Origin: a virus
Length of the DNA: 22,690 bases
IMG/VR virus record: IMGVR_UViG_3300031841_005340
Span: 1-22,690 of that record
Direction: 5' to 3' (one strand)
Part shown: positions 1-6,544 of the stretch, one piece after another
Numbering within the stretch: the stretch's first letter is position 1
How the letters are laid out: each line of letters opens with the position of its first letter
Translations under genes and position numbers: made by a program
Notes under the pieces: generated by a model
The model's database searches: none
Seen by the model: the letters and a program-made list of their open reading frames with translations, nothing else
Told to the model about the DNA's origin: nothing

Positions 1-1
1 A

Positions 2-67
2 GTTGCAAACCCTGTCAAGAAAACAGAAGACAGAGAGTTTACATTCAAACTAAAACTTGATATATAA
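2..67 (+). CDS. C-terminal end of an upstream gene (partial)
   Basis: Frame 2 is open from the window edge to TAA at 65-67 and reads as a plausible protein end, with alternating charged and hydrophobic residues (EFTFKLKLDI at the C-terminus, probably a beta strand). The stop lies 5 bases before the next start, which matches the tight packing of the rest of the window. Frames 1 and 3 are also open for shorter distances (to 60 and 51) but give less protein-like sequence. The fragment is too short to name. Confidence 0.4.
   Translation, partial: VANPVKKTEDREFTFKLKLDI
38..66 (+). promoter_or_regulatory. weak sigma70-like promoter candidate
   Basis: TTTACA at 38-43 is followed after 17 bases by TATATA at 61-66 (or after 19 bases by TATAAT at 63-68). 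The -10 box would put the transcription start at or inside the ATG at 73. Any transcript from it would be leaderless for the resolvase gene, which indeed has no visible Shine-Dalgarno site. The region is AT-rich, so this may be chance. Confidence 0.22.
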
Positions 68-72
68 TATAT

Positions 73-606
73 ATGATTCTAGGGTTAGATATATCAACCA
101 GCATTATTGGAACAACAATTGTTTCAAAAGGAGGGCAAATAGTTCTAACAGATGCTTGGGATATGAGAAACAAGAACCACCATCCAGACGTATACTCCAA
201 ATACAGTTTGGTTTGTAAAAAGCTAAACGATCTCATTGCTCGTTACGACATCACTCATATCTTTATCGAACAATCTCTCCAGATGTTTCGGTCTGGTTTT
301 TCATCAGCAAAGACGTTATCAACGCTCTCATCCTTCAACGGAGTTGTAACTTACCTGTGCTTTAGAGAATTAGGAATAAAACCAGAACACATCTCAGCCT
401 CATCTGCTCGCAAATCATGTGGCATAAAAATTGCAAAAGGCACAAAAGCAAAAGAACAAGTTGTAAAATTTTTGCTTGACAACGAACCTAAATTTGTCGT
501 AGAGTATACAAAATCTGGTAACCTCAAACCTAAGTATTACGACATTGCCGATAGCATTGTTATAGCAAAAGCAGGATACGAAATTTGTCAGAGCAGAAAA
601 AAGTAA
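73..606 (+). CDS. RuvC-like Holliday junction resolvase (RNase H fold)
   Basis: This 177-residue protein fits the RuvC/RNase H-like nuclease family. The first strand is MILGLDIST with acidic Asp6, the second acidic residue is Glu66 in IFIEQS, and the C-terminal acidic pair is Asp157/Asp160 in YDIADSIVIA, the spacing seen in RuvC (D, E, D-x-x-D). The length matches RuvC. It probably cuts branched recombination and replication intermediates before packaging, the job done by endonuclease VII (gp49) in T4. The start at 73 is fixed because MILGLDIST is the first core strand, although no Shine-Dalgarno site is visible. Its end overlaps the primase by 22 bases, so the two are probably translated together. 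It could instead be another RNase H-fold nuclease such as a Cas-free RuvC relative; the catalytic pattern makes a nuclease role likely. Confidence 0.82.
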   Translation: MILGLDISTSIIGTTIVSKGGQIVLTDAWDMRNKNHHPDVYSKYSLVCKKLNDLIARYDITHIFIEQSLQMFRSGFSSAKTLSTLSSFNGVVTYLCFRELGIKPEHISASSARKSCGIKIAKGTKAKEQVVKFLLDNEPKFVVEYTKSGNLKPKYYDIADSIVIAKAGYEICQSRKK

Positions 607-1523
607 ACATTCTTGCAGATGCCTTGGGCAGATATTATGTATCTGGTGAAGAGCACATCTTCAAGTGTGGCTTTTGCAATCACCATAAAAGAAAACTTTC
701 TGTCAACATACCAAAAAACAAATACAAATGCTGGATTTGCGAAACAAGCGGCAATGACATTCGCAGGCTTGTTAGGAGATTTGGCTCTCGTGATGAATTA
801 GCAGAATGGGATAAGCTAACAAAGCGTGTTAATATATTAGACTTTGACACCTTGTTTGAGCAAGAGGAAGAAGAACCACCTGTAAAAGTTCGCTTGCCAA
901 AAGAGTTCAAGTCTCTGGTTGGCGCAAAAGATTCTTACGATACAAAGCGGGTCAAAAGATATCTCAAAAATAGAGATGTGACTGACAAAGATATTAGAAG
1001 ATGGAAGATGGGCTATTGTTCAGAAGGCGAGTATGCTGGTCGAGTTATGATTCCATCGTTTGACGACAAAGGCTATCTAAATTACTTTGTTGGTAGAGCT
1101 TACGGTGATGCGTTCCCCAAATACAAAAACCCACCAGTATCAAAGAATATTGTGTTCAACCAGCTAATGGTTGATTGGACAAAAGATATCATCCTTGTCG
1201 AAGGTGTATTTGACGCAGTTGTCGCAGGAGCCAACGCTATTCCGATTCTTGGCTCTTATATCAAGGAAGACGGAAAACTATTTCAAGAGATAGTAAATCA
1301 CGGGTCAGATGTATACTTGGCACTTGACCCTGACGCAGAGAAAAAGACGAGGAGAATCATACAGAAATTGCTGTCCTATGATGTAAAAGTTTACAAGATT
1401 GACATACTCCCATATACCGATGTTGGCGAGATGTCAAAAGAGGAATTTTTGCATAGGAAATCAAGGGCTTCTTTTTTGAATGATGAAAACTACTTACTCT
1501 ACGAAGCTATAAATTCATTATGA
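585..1523 (+). CDS. DNA primase (DnaG/gp61 type, zinc finger + TOPRIM)
   Basis: This is a 312-residue primase with no helicase domain, close in size to T4 gp61 (342). An N-terminal zinc ribbon is made of C28-x2-C31 and C49-x2-C52. The TOPRIM domain is clear: Glu206 in ILVEGVFDAVV and the DxD pair Asp248/Asp250 in LALDPDAEKKT. It makes RNA primers for lagging-strand synthesis and normally works with a DnaB-type helicase (gp41) coded elsewhere. The start is TTG at 585, inside the resolvase gene, with AGGA about 10 bases upstream. No later ATG or GTG would keep the zinc ribbon with a better site. The stop TGA at 1521 is followed in the same frame by the next small ORF. Confidence 0.85.
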   Translation: MSEQKKVNILADALGRYYVSGEEHIFKCGFCNHHKRKLSVNIPKNKYKCWICETSGNDIRRLVRRFGSRDELAEWDKLTKRVNILDFDTLFEQEEEEPPVKVRLPKEFKSLVGAKDSYDTKRVKRYLKNRDVTDKDIRRWKMGYCSEGEYAGRVMIPSFDDKGYLNYFVGRAYGDAFPKYKNPPVSKNIVFNQLMVDWTKDIILVEGVFDAVVAGANAIPILGSYIKEDGKLFQEIVNHGSDVYLALDPDAEKKTRRIIQKLLSYDVKVYKIDILPYTDVGEMSKEEFLHRKSRASFLNDENYLLYEAINSL

Positions 1524-1532
1524 GGGAATAAG

Positions 1533-1592
1533 ATGAAAATTACAAAACAACGTTTGAAAGAGATTATCGCAGAAGAGCTTACAAAAGCTGAG
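1533..1592 (+). repeat. imperfect direct repeat, copy 1 (leader-coding)
   Basis: This 60-base segment codes for the MKITKxRLKxIIAEELxKA leader and is repeated at 1886-1945. The two copies share an identical 16-base core, AGATTATCGCAGAAGA, at 1561-1576 and 1914-1929, while many third positions around it differ. That pattern suggests an old duplication kept by protein-level selection and not a recent slip. Confidence 0.75.
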
Positions 1593-1646
1593 AAAGCTAG
1601 AAAGAAAGAATTAGAAAAGGAACTTGACGACCTCAAACATAAATGA
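1533..1646 (+). CDS. 37-residue protein with MKITKxRLKxIIAEEL leader
   Basis: ATG at 1533 is preceded by GAGGGA with good spacing. The product is 37 residues, highly charged and predicted helical. The N-terminus MKITKQRLKEIIAEEL is almost the same as that of the protein starting at 1886. The rest is a Lys/Glu-rich helix. The ORF stops at TGA 1644-1646, directly followed in the same frame by an ATG and an 80-residue ORF. It is either an independent micro-protein, the leader part of a longer protein made by UGA readthrough, or the 5' part of a gene broken by a nonsense change. The I-A-E site within the leader fits a T4-type prohead-protease cleavage motif. Confidence 0.55.
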   Translation: MKITKQRLKEIIAEELTKAEKARKKELEKELDDLKHK

Positions 1647-1889
1647 ATGAAGGAAGGAAAGCTGAGTTCAGCTTTGCAGGAAAGATACGGAATTAGCGAA
1701 GAAAACGCTGTTGGAAAAGTCCTTTGGCATTCGCTAAACGAGAACGCACAGATTGGTGTTTATGATATGAAATTTGGCGATACAATCATCAGAAACTTGA
1801 CAGAATCTGATATTGAGCCAACCATTGAAGAGGGTCACGGTCACCCTGCTAAAAATGACGACGATCCAGAAAGAGGGAAAAAGAAATGA
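1647..1889 (+). CDS. unrecognised 80-residue acidic protein
   Basis: This 80-residue ORF is in the same frame as the 37-residue ORF before it; its ATG touches the preceding TGA (TGAATG). No Shine-Dalgarno site precedes 1647, so translation probably depends on termination-reinitiation at that junction or on readthrough. The body has a mixed alpha/beta look (KVLWHSLNENAQIGVYDMKF) and ends in a charged His/Asp/Lys tail. I do not recognise the family. The stop overlaps the next start as ATGA at 1886-1889. It may be the body of a protein whose targeting leader is the upstream ORF. Confidence 0.55.
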   Translation: MKEGKLSSALQERYGISEENAVGKVLWHSLNENAQIGVYDMKFGDTIIRNLTESDIEPTIEEGHGHPAKNDDDPERGKKK

Positions 1890-1945
1890 AAATAACAAAA
1901 GCGAGACTTAAGCAGATTATCGCAGAAGAACTTTCAAAGGCTCAA
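1886..1945 (+). repeat. imperfect direct repeat, copy 2 (leader-coding)
   Basis: This is the second copy of the leader-coding segment described at 1533-1592, with the identical 16-base core at 1914-1929. Confidence 0.75.
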
Positions 1946-2383
1946 GGCAATAAGGTCAACGAAAGTATCGATGTGGATACTCTTGAAAACCTTGAAGTCG
2001 CAATCAAGATGGCTTATGAAGAGATGACTACTCCAACAGATGTAGATCAAGTTTATGCTGGTACTGGGGAGCCTGTTTCAAAGGACCCACAAGATATGCA
2101 CGATAAAGCAGTTGAGTTCCTCAAAAGTGTTGTTGAAGATGTTGCTAGAGGCGAAATGCCAAGTTCGCCAAGAACAATAAATGAAGATGGGCACGATGAT
2201 GTGCCTTCTGCTGTTCGTGCAATGAAAACAATTATTGAAGATGCTGGTCAAATGCTACAAGCACTTGAACAAATGGACGGCTCTTTACCAACTTGGTGGA
2301 CAAACAAAATGGCTGTGTCTGCTTCCATGCTGAACAAAATGCGAGACTATCTTCTTGTCCCATCAGAAATGAATGAGCAGTGA
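1886..2383 (+). CDS. putative capsid-targeted protein with MKITKxRLKxIIAEEL leader
   Basis: This 165-residue, mostly helical and acidic protein starts with MKITKARLKQIIAEEL, an amphipathic basic helix. Its I-A-E motif matches the (I/L)-x-E cleavage sites used by T4 gp21 on capsid-targeting peptides. I do not recognise the body, which contains Asp/Glu-rich helical stretches (residues 25-80 and 105-140). The start overlaps the previous stop as ATGA, with AGAGGGAAA upstream. The stop TGA at 2381 has a following C, a weak termination context in E. coli, and the frame stays open for 60 more codons with a well-formed conserved-looking tail. It could be a packaged internal protein; this is inference from the leader only. 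Confidence 0.7.
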   Translation: MKITKARLKQIIAEELSKAQGNKVNESIDVDTLENLEVAIKMAYEEMTTPTDVDQVYAGTGEPVSKDPQDMHDKAVEFLKSVVEDVARGEMPSSPRTINEDGHDDVPSAVRAMKTIIEDAGQMLQALEQMDGSLPTWWTNKMAVSASMLNKMRDYLLVPSEMNEQ

Positions 2384-2566
2384 CCAGAAAAAGAAGAAGC
2401 TCAGTTGGGGCTTGGAGAAAAACTAAAACCATCCGATGGAGCAGGTGCTTATGTGGATGACTTTCGGAAGTCCAAGGCACCGCAATTCAAAGGAAAAAGC
2501 AAGAAGAAAAAACAACAAATGGCAATTGCCGCTTACCTAGATGCAAAAGATCAAAAAAAATCTTGA
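2384..2566 (+). CDS. in-frame continuation past TGA, PQFKGKSKKK tail module
   Basis: Sixty sense codons follow the TGA at 2381-2383 in the same frame and end at TGA 2564-2566. The product contains LGEKLKPSDGAGAYVDDF and then APQFKGKSKKKKQQMAIAAY, a basic tail that I believe recurs at the C-termini of proteins in aquatic phages (from memory, not searched). No ATG exists in the frame before the conserved part. A separate gene would need TTG at 2405 (53 residues) with only a poor purine-rich site upstream. The alternatives are UGA readthrough that adds this module to the 165-residue protein, or a recent nonsense change or sequence error. Codon use looks like real coding sequence. Confidence 0.5.
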   Translation, partial: PEKEEAQLGLGEKLKPSDGAGAYVDDFRKSKAPQFKGKSKKKKQQMAIAAYLDAKDQKKS

Positions 2567-2591
2567 CACACAGTTTCAAATCTAATATTCT
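2563..2591 (+). promoter_or_regulatory. sigma70-type promoter for the Mre11-Rad50 gene
   Basis: A perfect -35 box TTGACA (2563-2568) is followed, after exactly 17 bases, by TATTCT (2586-2591; 4 of 6 matches to TATAAT). The predicted start near 2598 leaves a leader of about 20 bases. That leader carries GAGGTG (2611-2616) just before the ATG at 2620. The -35 box overlaps the stop of the preceding frame. It is the best host-type promoter I see in the window and fits early or middle expression of a recombination gene. Confidence 0.65.
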
Positions 2592-2619
2592 ATTGACAGC
2601 ATTTTACAACGAGGTGTAA

Positions 2620-5600
2620 ATGAGATTTGCTCATATTGCTGATACGCACATACGAAATCTAAAGTATCACTTTGAATATAAAGAAGTATTCAAACAAATG
2701 TATAAAAAACTACGTCAACAAAAAGTGGACTGCATTGTTCATTGCGGAGATATTGCCCATACTAAAACCCAGATTTCACCAGAGTTTGTTGAGATGGCAA
2801 CCGACTTTTTCCGCAATCTTGGTGACATTGCGCCCACCTATATTATCTTGGGAAACCACGATGGTAATCTAAAGAATAGCAGTAGGCAAGATGCAATTAC
2901 GCCTATTGTTGAAGCTTTGGCGCACCCAAATGTTCACCTTCTAAAAGAATCTGGTGAAACAATTCTGAATGATTCCTTTGCACTAAATGTTTTATCAGTC
3001 TTTGATAAGGACAACTGGGTGGTTCCAACTAATTATGATAGGGTAAACATTGCCCTGTATCACGGTTCCATCAGCGGTTGTCAAACTGATATTGGATGGA
3101 CAATGGAGTTCGGTGAACATGACATCTCTATTTTTAATGATTTTGATTACGCTTTCCTTGGGGATATACACAAGACCAACCAAGCCCTCGACAAGCAAGG
3201 TAAAATCCGTTACGCAGGATCCACAGTCCAACAGAATTTTGGAGAAACGAACGACAAGGGATATCTGGTATGGGATGTAAAGGATAAAAACAACTTTACA
3301 TGCAAGCATCAAGTTTTACTAAATCCTAAGCCTTTTATTACGGTGGAACTAACACCCAAGGGCAAGCTGCCTAAAAGTCTAAATATAACCGAGGGTTGTA
3401 GACTTAGACTAGCCACAAACAACAATCTTCCTCTAGATGTGATGAGGAAGGCAATCGATGTTGCAAAAGCAAAATTCAAACCAGAATCAATTACATTTTT
3501 GAATCGGGCTAGTGGCAACTCTAGTGTAGACCACATGACGCACACGCTCATGAAAGAAGATCTTCGTGACATTGCAGTGCAAGAAGAGTTTATCAATGAG
3601 TACCTAAAAGACTACGAAGCTGATGACCAAACGCTGAATAAAGTCTATGAACTAAACAGAAAGTATAATACAATTGCAGAAGAAGAAGAGGAGATTACAA
3701 GAAACGTCAACTGGAACTTGAAAAAGTTTAGCTGGGACAATCTTTTCAATTATGGAAAAGGCAACTCGATTGACTTTACAAAACTAAATGGCGTCGTCGG
3801 TATTTTTGGTAAAAACTTCTCAGGTAAATCTTCAATCATCGATGGCTTGTTGTACACGATGTACAATTCAACCTCAAAGAATGAAAGGAAAAACCTAAAT
3901 GTTATTAATCAAAACAGAGACATTTGTTCTGCAAGTGTAGAAATATCTGTTGGTGATGATCTGTACAACATTTACAGAGAATCAGAAAAGTATTTGAAAA
4001 AACTAAAAGGAGAAGAAACACTTGAAGCTAAAACAAAAGCTGACTTCACTAAACATAATTTAGTGACGGAAGATACTGATGTTCTAAATGGCACAACAAG
4101 AAACGAAACAGATAAGAATATCAAAAAGGTTTTAGGAACACTAGAAGACTTCTTGATGACTTCAATGTCTTCTCAAATGGGATCTCTTTCATTTATCAAC
4201 GAAGGCTCTACAAGACGAAAAGAGATCTTGGCAAAGTTTCTTGACTTGGATATATTTGAAAAGAAATTCAAATTAGCTAAAGAAGACGCCGCTGATTTGC
4301 GTGGCGCACTAAAAACATTAGAGGGGAAAGAATACGATGAAGACATCAAAGCAGCACGAGAACTTTTAGAAAAAAACACTGAAAGAACAGAAGAGCAAGA
4401 AGCAGCATGTTCTGTGTACAAAGATAAGATAGAGGACCTTCGCAATAAAATTGAAACACTAACAAAAAAGATCGAGTCAATTCCGGCGAACATCATAGAT
4501 ATTGCAAAGGTTATGGAGCAAAGAGAAGACAAAGCTAATGCTCTAGAAAATATAATTGCTAGCATATCTGAAAAGAAAGATTTGCACAAACAAAAGCTAG
4601 ACCACTATCAAAAGATAATTCAATTCTTGGACAATTTTGATATTGATGAATTACAATTAAAAAAAGGTCTTATCAATGATAAAGAAAAAGAACTCGAAAG
4701 CATTATCTCAGAGATAAATACTGAGGAAAGGGAGCAAGAAGGAATTGAAAAGAAAGTCGCACTCCTATCAGAGGTCCCTTGTGGTTCTGAGTTTTCTCAT
4801 TGTAGGTTCATACGAGATGCTTATACGCATAAAAAACTTCTTCCAGAGAGTAAGAAGAAGATTGCCCTCCTCAACAACAACAAGACAAAAGTAGAAGAGG
4901 ATATTGACACTCTACAGCCTGATATTGTTGAAAGTCATTTAGACAAGTACAACAAGGTTGTTGAAAAAAAGAATGAGCTTTCAAACGAAATGGCTCGAAT
5001 GGAATTGGAAATAGAAAAAAGCAAGTCTAAAAAGGCTAGTCTAGAAAATGAAATAAAAGAACTGGAGGCAAAGATCAATGAGTACGAAGAGAATCGAGAA
5101 GTTATTGAAAATCTGGAAATTCTTTCAAGAGAGAAAAGAGAGACTACAGAAAGAATCGATAGAGAAAAACAAGAATACGAAGAATGCAGAAACGAAATCC
5201 TAGAGCTTTATAAGCAACATGGATCTCTAGAGCAGCGACTAAACAACTTAATTGAGCAGCAAGAAAACTTAGAAGACCTAAGAACCAAGTATACTGCTTA
5301 TGATTTGTTTATGCGCTGCATGCACTCTAATGGCATCTCTTATGATATCATCAAAAGAAGGTTACCGATTATCAATGATGAGGTATCAAAGGTTTTGGCT
5401 AATGTTGTTGACTTTGAAATCTTCTTCGAGAATGACAGCAACAAACTTGATATCTTTATCAAGCATCCCAAGCATGACCCGAGACCCATTGAGATGGGGT
5501 CTGGTGCCGAGAAAACAATTGCTGCAATGGCAATCAGACTAGCACTGCTTTCTGTGTCATCGTTGCCTAAATCTAATCTGTTTATTCTTGATGAACCAGC

Positions 5601-5769
5601 GACCGCACTTGACGCAGAAAACATGGAAGGCTTTGTTCGCATTGTGGATATGGTCAAAAACTATTACCAGATAGTTTTATTGATCTCGCATGTCGATAGC
5701 CTGAAGGACATTGCTGATACTACTATTGAAATTGAAAAGAACGAGGGATTCGCTTTTGTATCTCAGTAA
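2620..5769 (+). CDS. 47-46: fused Mre11-like nuclease and Rad50-like ATPase (gp47-gp46)
   Basis: One 1049-residue polypeptide contains both halves of the SbcCD/Mre11-Rad50 recombination nuclease. In T4 these are two proteins, gp47 and gp46. Residues 1 to about 330 are a calcineurin-like phosphoesterase with all metal-binding motifs: D8-x-H10, GD44, GNH80D81, H148 and GDIH184. A charged linker leads to the Rad50 part. Its Walker A is GKNFSGKSS (397-405), followed by long heptad-rich coiled coil (about 540-920). A hook region has Cys721 and Cys728 (CGSEFSHC), the signature is MGSGAEK (959-965), Walker B is LFILDEP (987-993) and the switch histidine is His1024. It should resect double-strand ends for recombination-dependent replication. 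GAGGTG lies 3 bases before the start, and a strong promoter lies upstream. No frameshift or stop interrupts the junction. Confidence 0.93.
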   Translation: MRFAHIADTHIRNLKYHFEYKEVFKQMYKKLRQQKVDCIVHCGDIAHTKTQISPEFVEMATDFFRNLGDIAPTYIILGNHDGNLKNSSRQDAITPIVEALAHPNVHLLKESGETILNDSFALNVLSVFDKDNWVVPTNYDRVNIALYHGSISGCQTDIGWTMEFGEHDISIFNDFDYAFLGDIHKTNQALDKQGKIRYAGSTVQQNFGETNDKGYLVWDVKDKNNFTCKHQVLLNPKPFITVELTPKGKLPKSLNITEGCRLRLATNNNLPLDVMRKAIDVAKAKFKPESITFLNRASGNSSVDHMTHTLMKEDLRDIAVQEEFINEYLKDYEADDQTLNKVYELNRKYNTIAEEEEEITRNVNWNLKKFSWDNLFNYGKGNSIDFTKLNGVVGIFGKNFSGKSSIIDGLLYTMYNSTSKNERKNLNVINQNRDICSASVEISVGDDLYNIYRESEKYLKKLKGEETLEAKTKADFTKHNLVTEDTDVLNGTTRNETDKNIKKVLGTLEDFLMTSMSSQMGSLSFINEGSTRRKEILAKFLDLDIFEKKFKLAKEDAADLRGALKTLEGKEYDEDIKAARELLEKNTERTEEQEAACSVYKDKIEDLRNKIETLTKKIESIPANIIDIAKVMEQREDKANALENIIASISEKKDLHKQKLDHYQKIIQFLDNFDIDELQLKKGLINDKEKELESIISEINTEEREQEGIEKKVALLSEVPCGSEFSHCRFIRDAYTHKKLLPESKKKIALLNNNKTKVEEDIDTLQPDIVESHLDKYNKVVEKKNELSNEMARMELEIEKSKSKKASLENEIKELEAKINEYEENREVIENLEILSREKRETTERIDREKQEYEECRNEILELYKQHGSLEQRLNNLIEQQENLEDLRTKYTAYDLFMRCMHSNGISYDIIKRRLPIINDEVSKVLANVVDFEIFFENDSNKLDIFIKHPKHDPRPIEMGSGAEKTIAAMAIRLALLSVSSLPKSNLFILDEPATALDAENMEGFVRIVDMVKNYYQIVLLISHVDSLKDIADTTIEIEKNEGFAFVSQ

Positions 5770-5795
5770 CTAATTACCTCAATAAGGAGGGTAAG

Positions 5796-5984
5796 ATGTT
5801 GAGACACGCATTAGATGGATTTTTATCAAAGATAGTATCAAGAAAACTTTTAGTATGGGGCACTGCCACAGGCTTGCTGGCTTTTGCAAATCTTAGTTCG
5901 AGTGATTGGGTTGCAATTAGTTTAGTTTATATTGGCTCCCAAGGCGCTGTGGATTTGGCGAAGGCATGGAAGCATGGGTCTTAA
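5796..5984 (+). CDS. small membrane protein, holin candidate
   Basis: This is a 62-residue protein with two hydrophobic segments (about residues 18-34 and 37-54) separated by a short polar turn, a basic N-terminus and a basic C-terminal end (AKAWKHGS). It has one of the strongest Shine-Dalgarno sites in the window, AAGGAGGG, about 7 bases before ATG. It leads a run of overlapping small membrane and coiled-coil genes. Size and topology fit class II holins, which permeabilise the inner membrane at lysis, but no endolysin is visible nearby, so lysis is only one reading. It could also be a virion or host-takeover membrane peptide. Confidence 0.7.
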   Translation: MLRHALDGFLSKIVSRKLLVWGTATGLLAFANLSSSDWVAISLVYIGSQGAVDLAKAWKHGS

Positions 5985-6150
5985 GGTGAAGCCACCATAC
6001 GTCCTAGCCGGTGGGCTGGGATATTTTGGTGCAGCCTTTCTGCTAAATGAGCCCTACAACATGATCTTGTGGCTTATTGCAGGTATGTTGTGTGGCTTGG
6101 CTGCTGCACAAATTATTATAGAAATATTCATGAAGGAAAAAGATGATTAG
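5974..6150 (+). CDS. small two-segment membrane protein
   Basis: I place the start at ATG 5974 (58 residues), which overlaps the preceding gene by 11 bases. The longer frame back to 5932 only reads antisense-looking residues inside that gene. The protein has a short basic N-terminus (MGLKVKPPY) and two membrane segments (about 9-26 and 31-51). It ends in a charged tail, MKEKDD. There is no strong Shine-Dalgarno site, so translation is probably coupled to the upstream gene. It may form a holin/antiholin-like pair with that gene; this is inferred from position and topology only. Confidence 0.65.
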   Translation: MGLKVKPPYVLAGGLGYFGAAFLLNEPYNMILWLIAGMLCGLAAAQIIIEIFMKEKDD

Positions 6151-6544
6151 TTACTTGAAAAAAGCAAAAGACTTTGTTGTAAAATATTGGAAAATCTTTG
6201 CTGCTGCTGTATATGGTATTGGCTTGTGGATTTATTTCAAAGGCAAAGTTGGCAATATAAAAGAAGTTATTAAGGTAAAAGAAGACAGCCACAAGAAACA
6301 ACTTGATGCAGTGCAAGAAGCACATAAGCAAGAAATCGCTTTGAGAGATGAAGCGCTGGCAGAGTACAATGCTGTTCTTGAGGCAATTCGGGCTGAGTAC
6401 AAAGAAAAGAAAATGCGACTTTCTAAAAAAAGAAAAGAGGAAGTTGCTAGAATTGTTGAAGAAAACAAAGGAAATCCAAGCGGATTGGCAAAAGAACTGT
6501 CAGAGAAGTTTGGCGTAACATATGTTGGGAGCGGAGAAGCGTGA
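6143..6544 (+). CDS. membrane-anchored coiled-coil protein, spanin-like
   Basis: This 133-residue protein has one N-terminal membrane segment (about residues 16-33) after a basic start, and a long Lys/Glu-rich coiled coil (about 35-115) ending in a short globular tail. The pattern (short inside, one anchor, periplasmic coil) is that of Rz-type inner-membrane spanins, which help disrupt the outer membrane in lysis of Gram-negative hosts. It overlaps the previous gene by 8 bases and the next by 4 (GTGA). No nested or adjacent lipoprotein partner (Rz1 type) with a lipobox Cys is visible. A general membrane-tethered coiled-coil protein remains possible. Confidence 0.65.
   Translation: MISYLKKAKDFVVKYWKIFAAAVYGIGLWIYFKGKVGNIKEVIKVKEDSHKKQLDAVQEAHKQEIALRDEALAEYNAVLEAIRAEYKEKKMRLSKKRKEEVARIVEENKGNPSGLAKELSEKFGVTYVGSGEA

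Noticed and set aside
613-801. 62-residue plus-strand ORF within the primase
   Set aside because: It lies fully inside the primase frame that carries the zinc ribbon, and has no ribosome site or recognisable protein character.
1521-2566. Alternative genetic code with TGA as Trp
   Set aside because: TGA ends several genes in ATGA overlaps (1886, 7155, 9751), long genes such as 2620-5769 and 19283-21118 contain TGG and no internal TGA.
2593-2621. Second TTGACA (2593-2598) as a promoter before 2620
   Set aside because: A correctly spaced -10 box would fall on the start codon and reads GTAAAT; the upstream TTGACA with TATTCT is much better.
5932-5973. Longer start for the second small membrane protein
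   Set aside because: The extra 14 residues fall inside the previous gene and read as a frame shadow (Trp/Arg-rich); ATG 5974 gives a normal short basic start before the first membrane segment.
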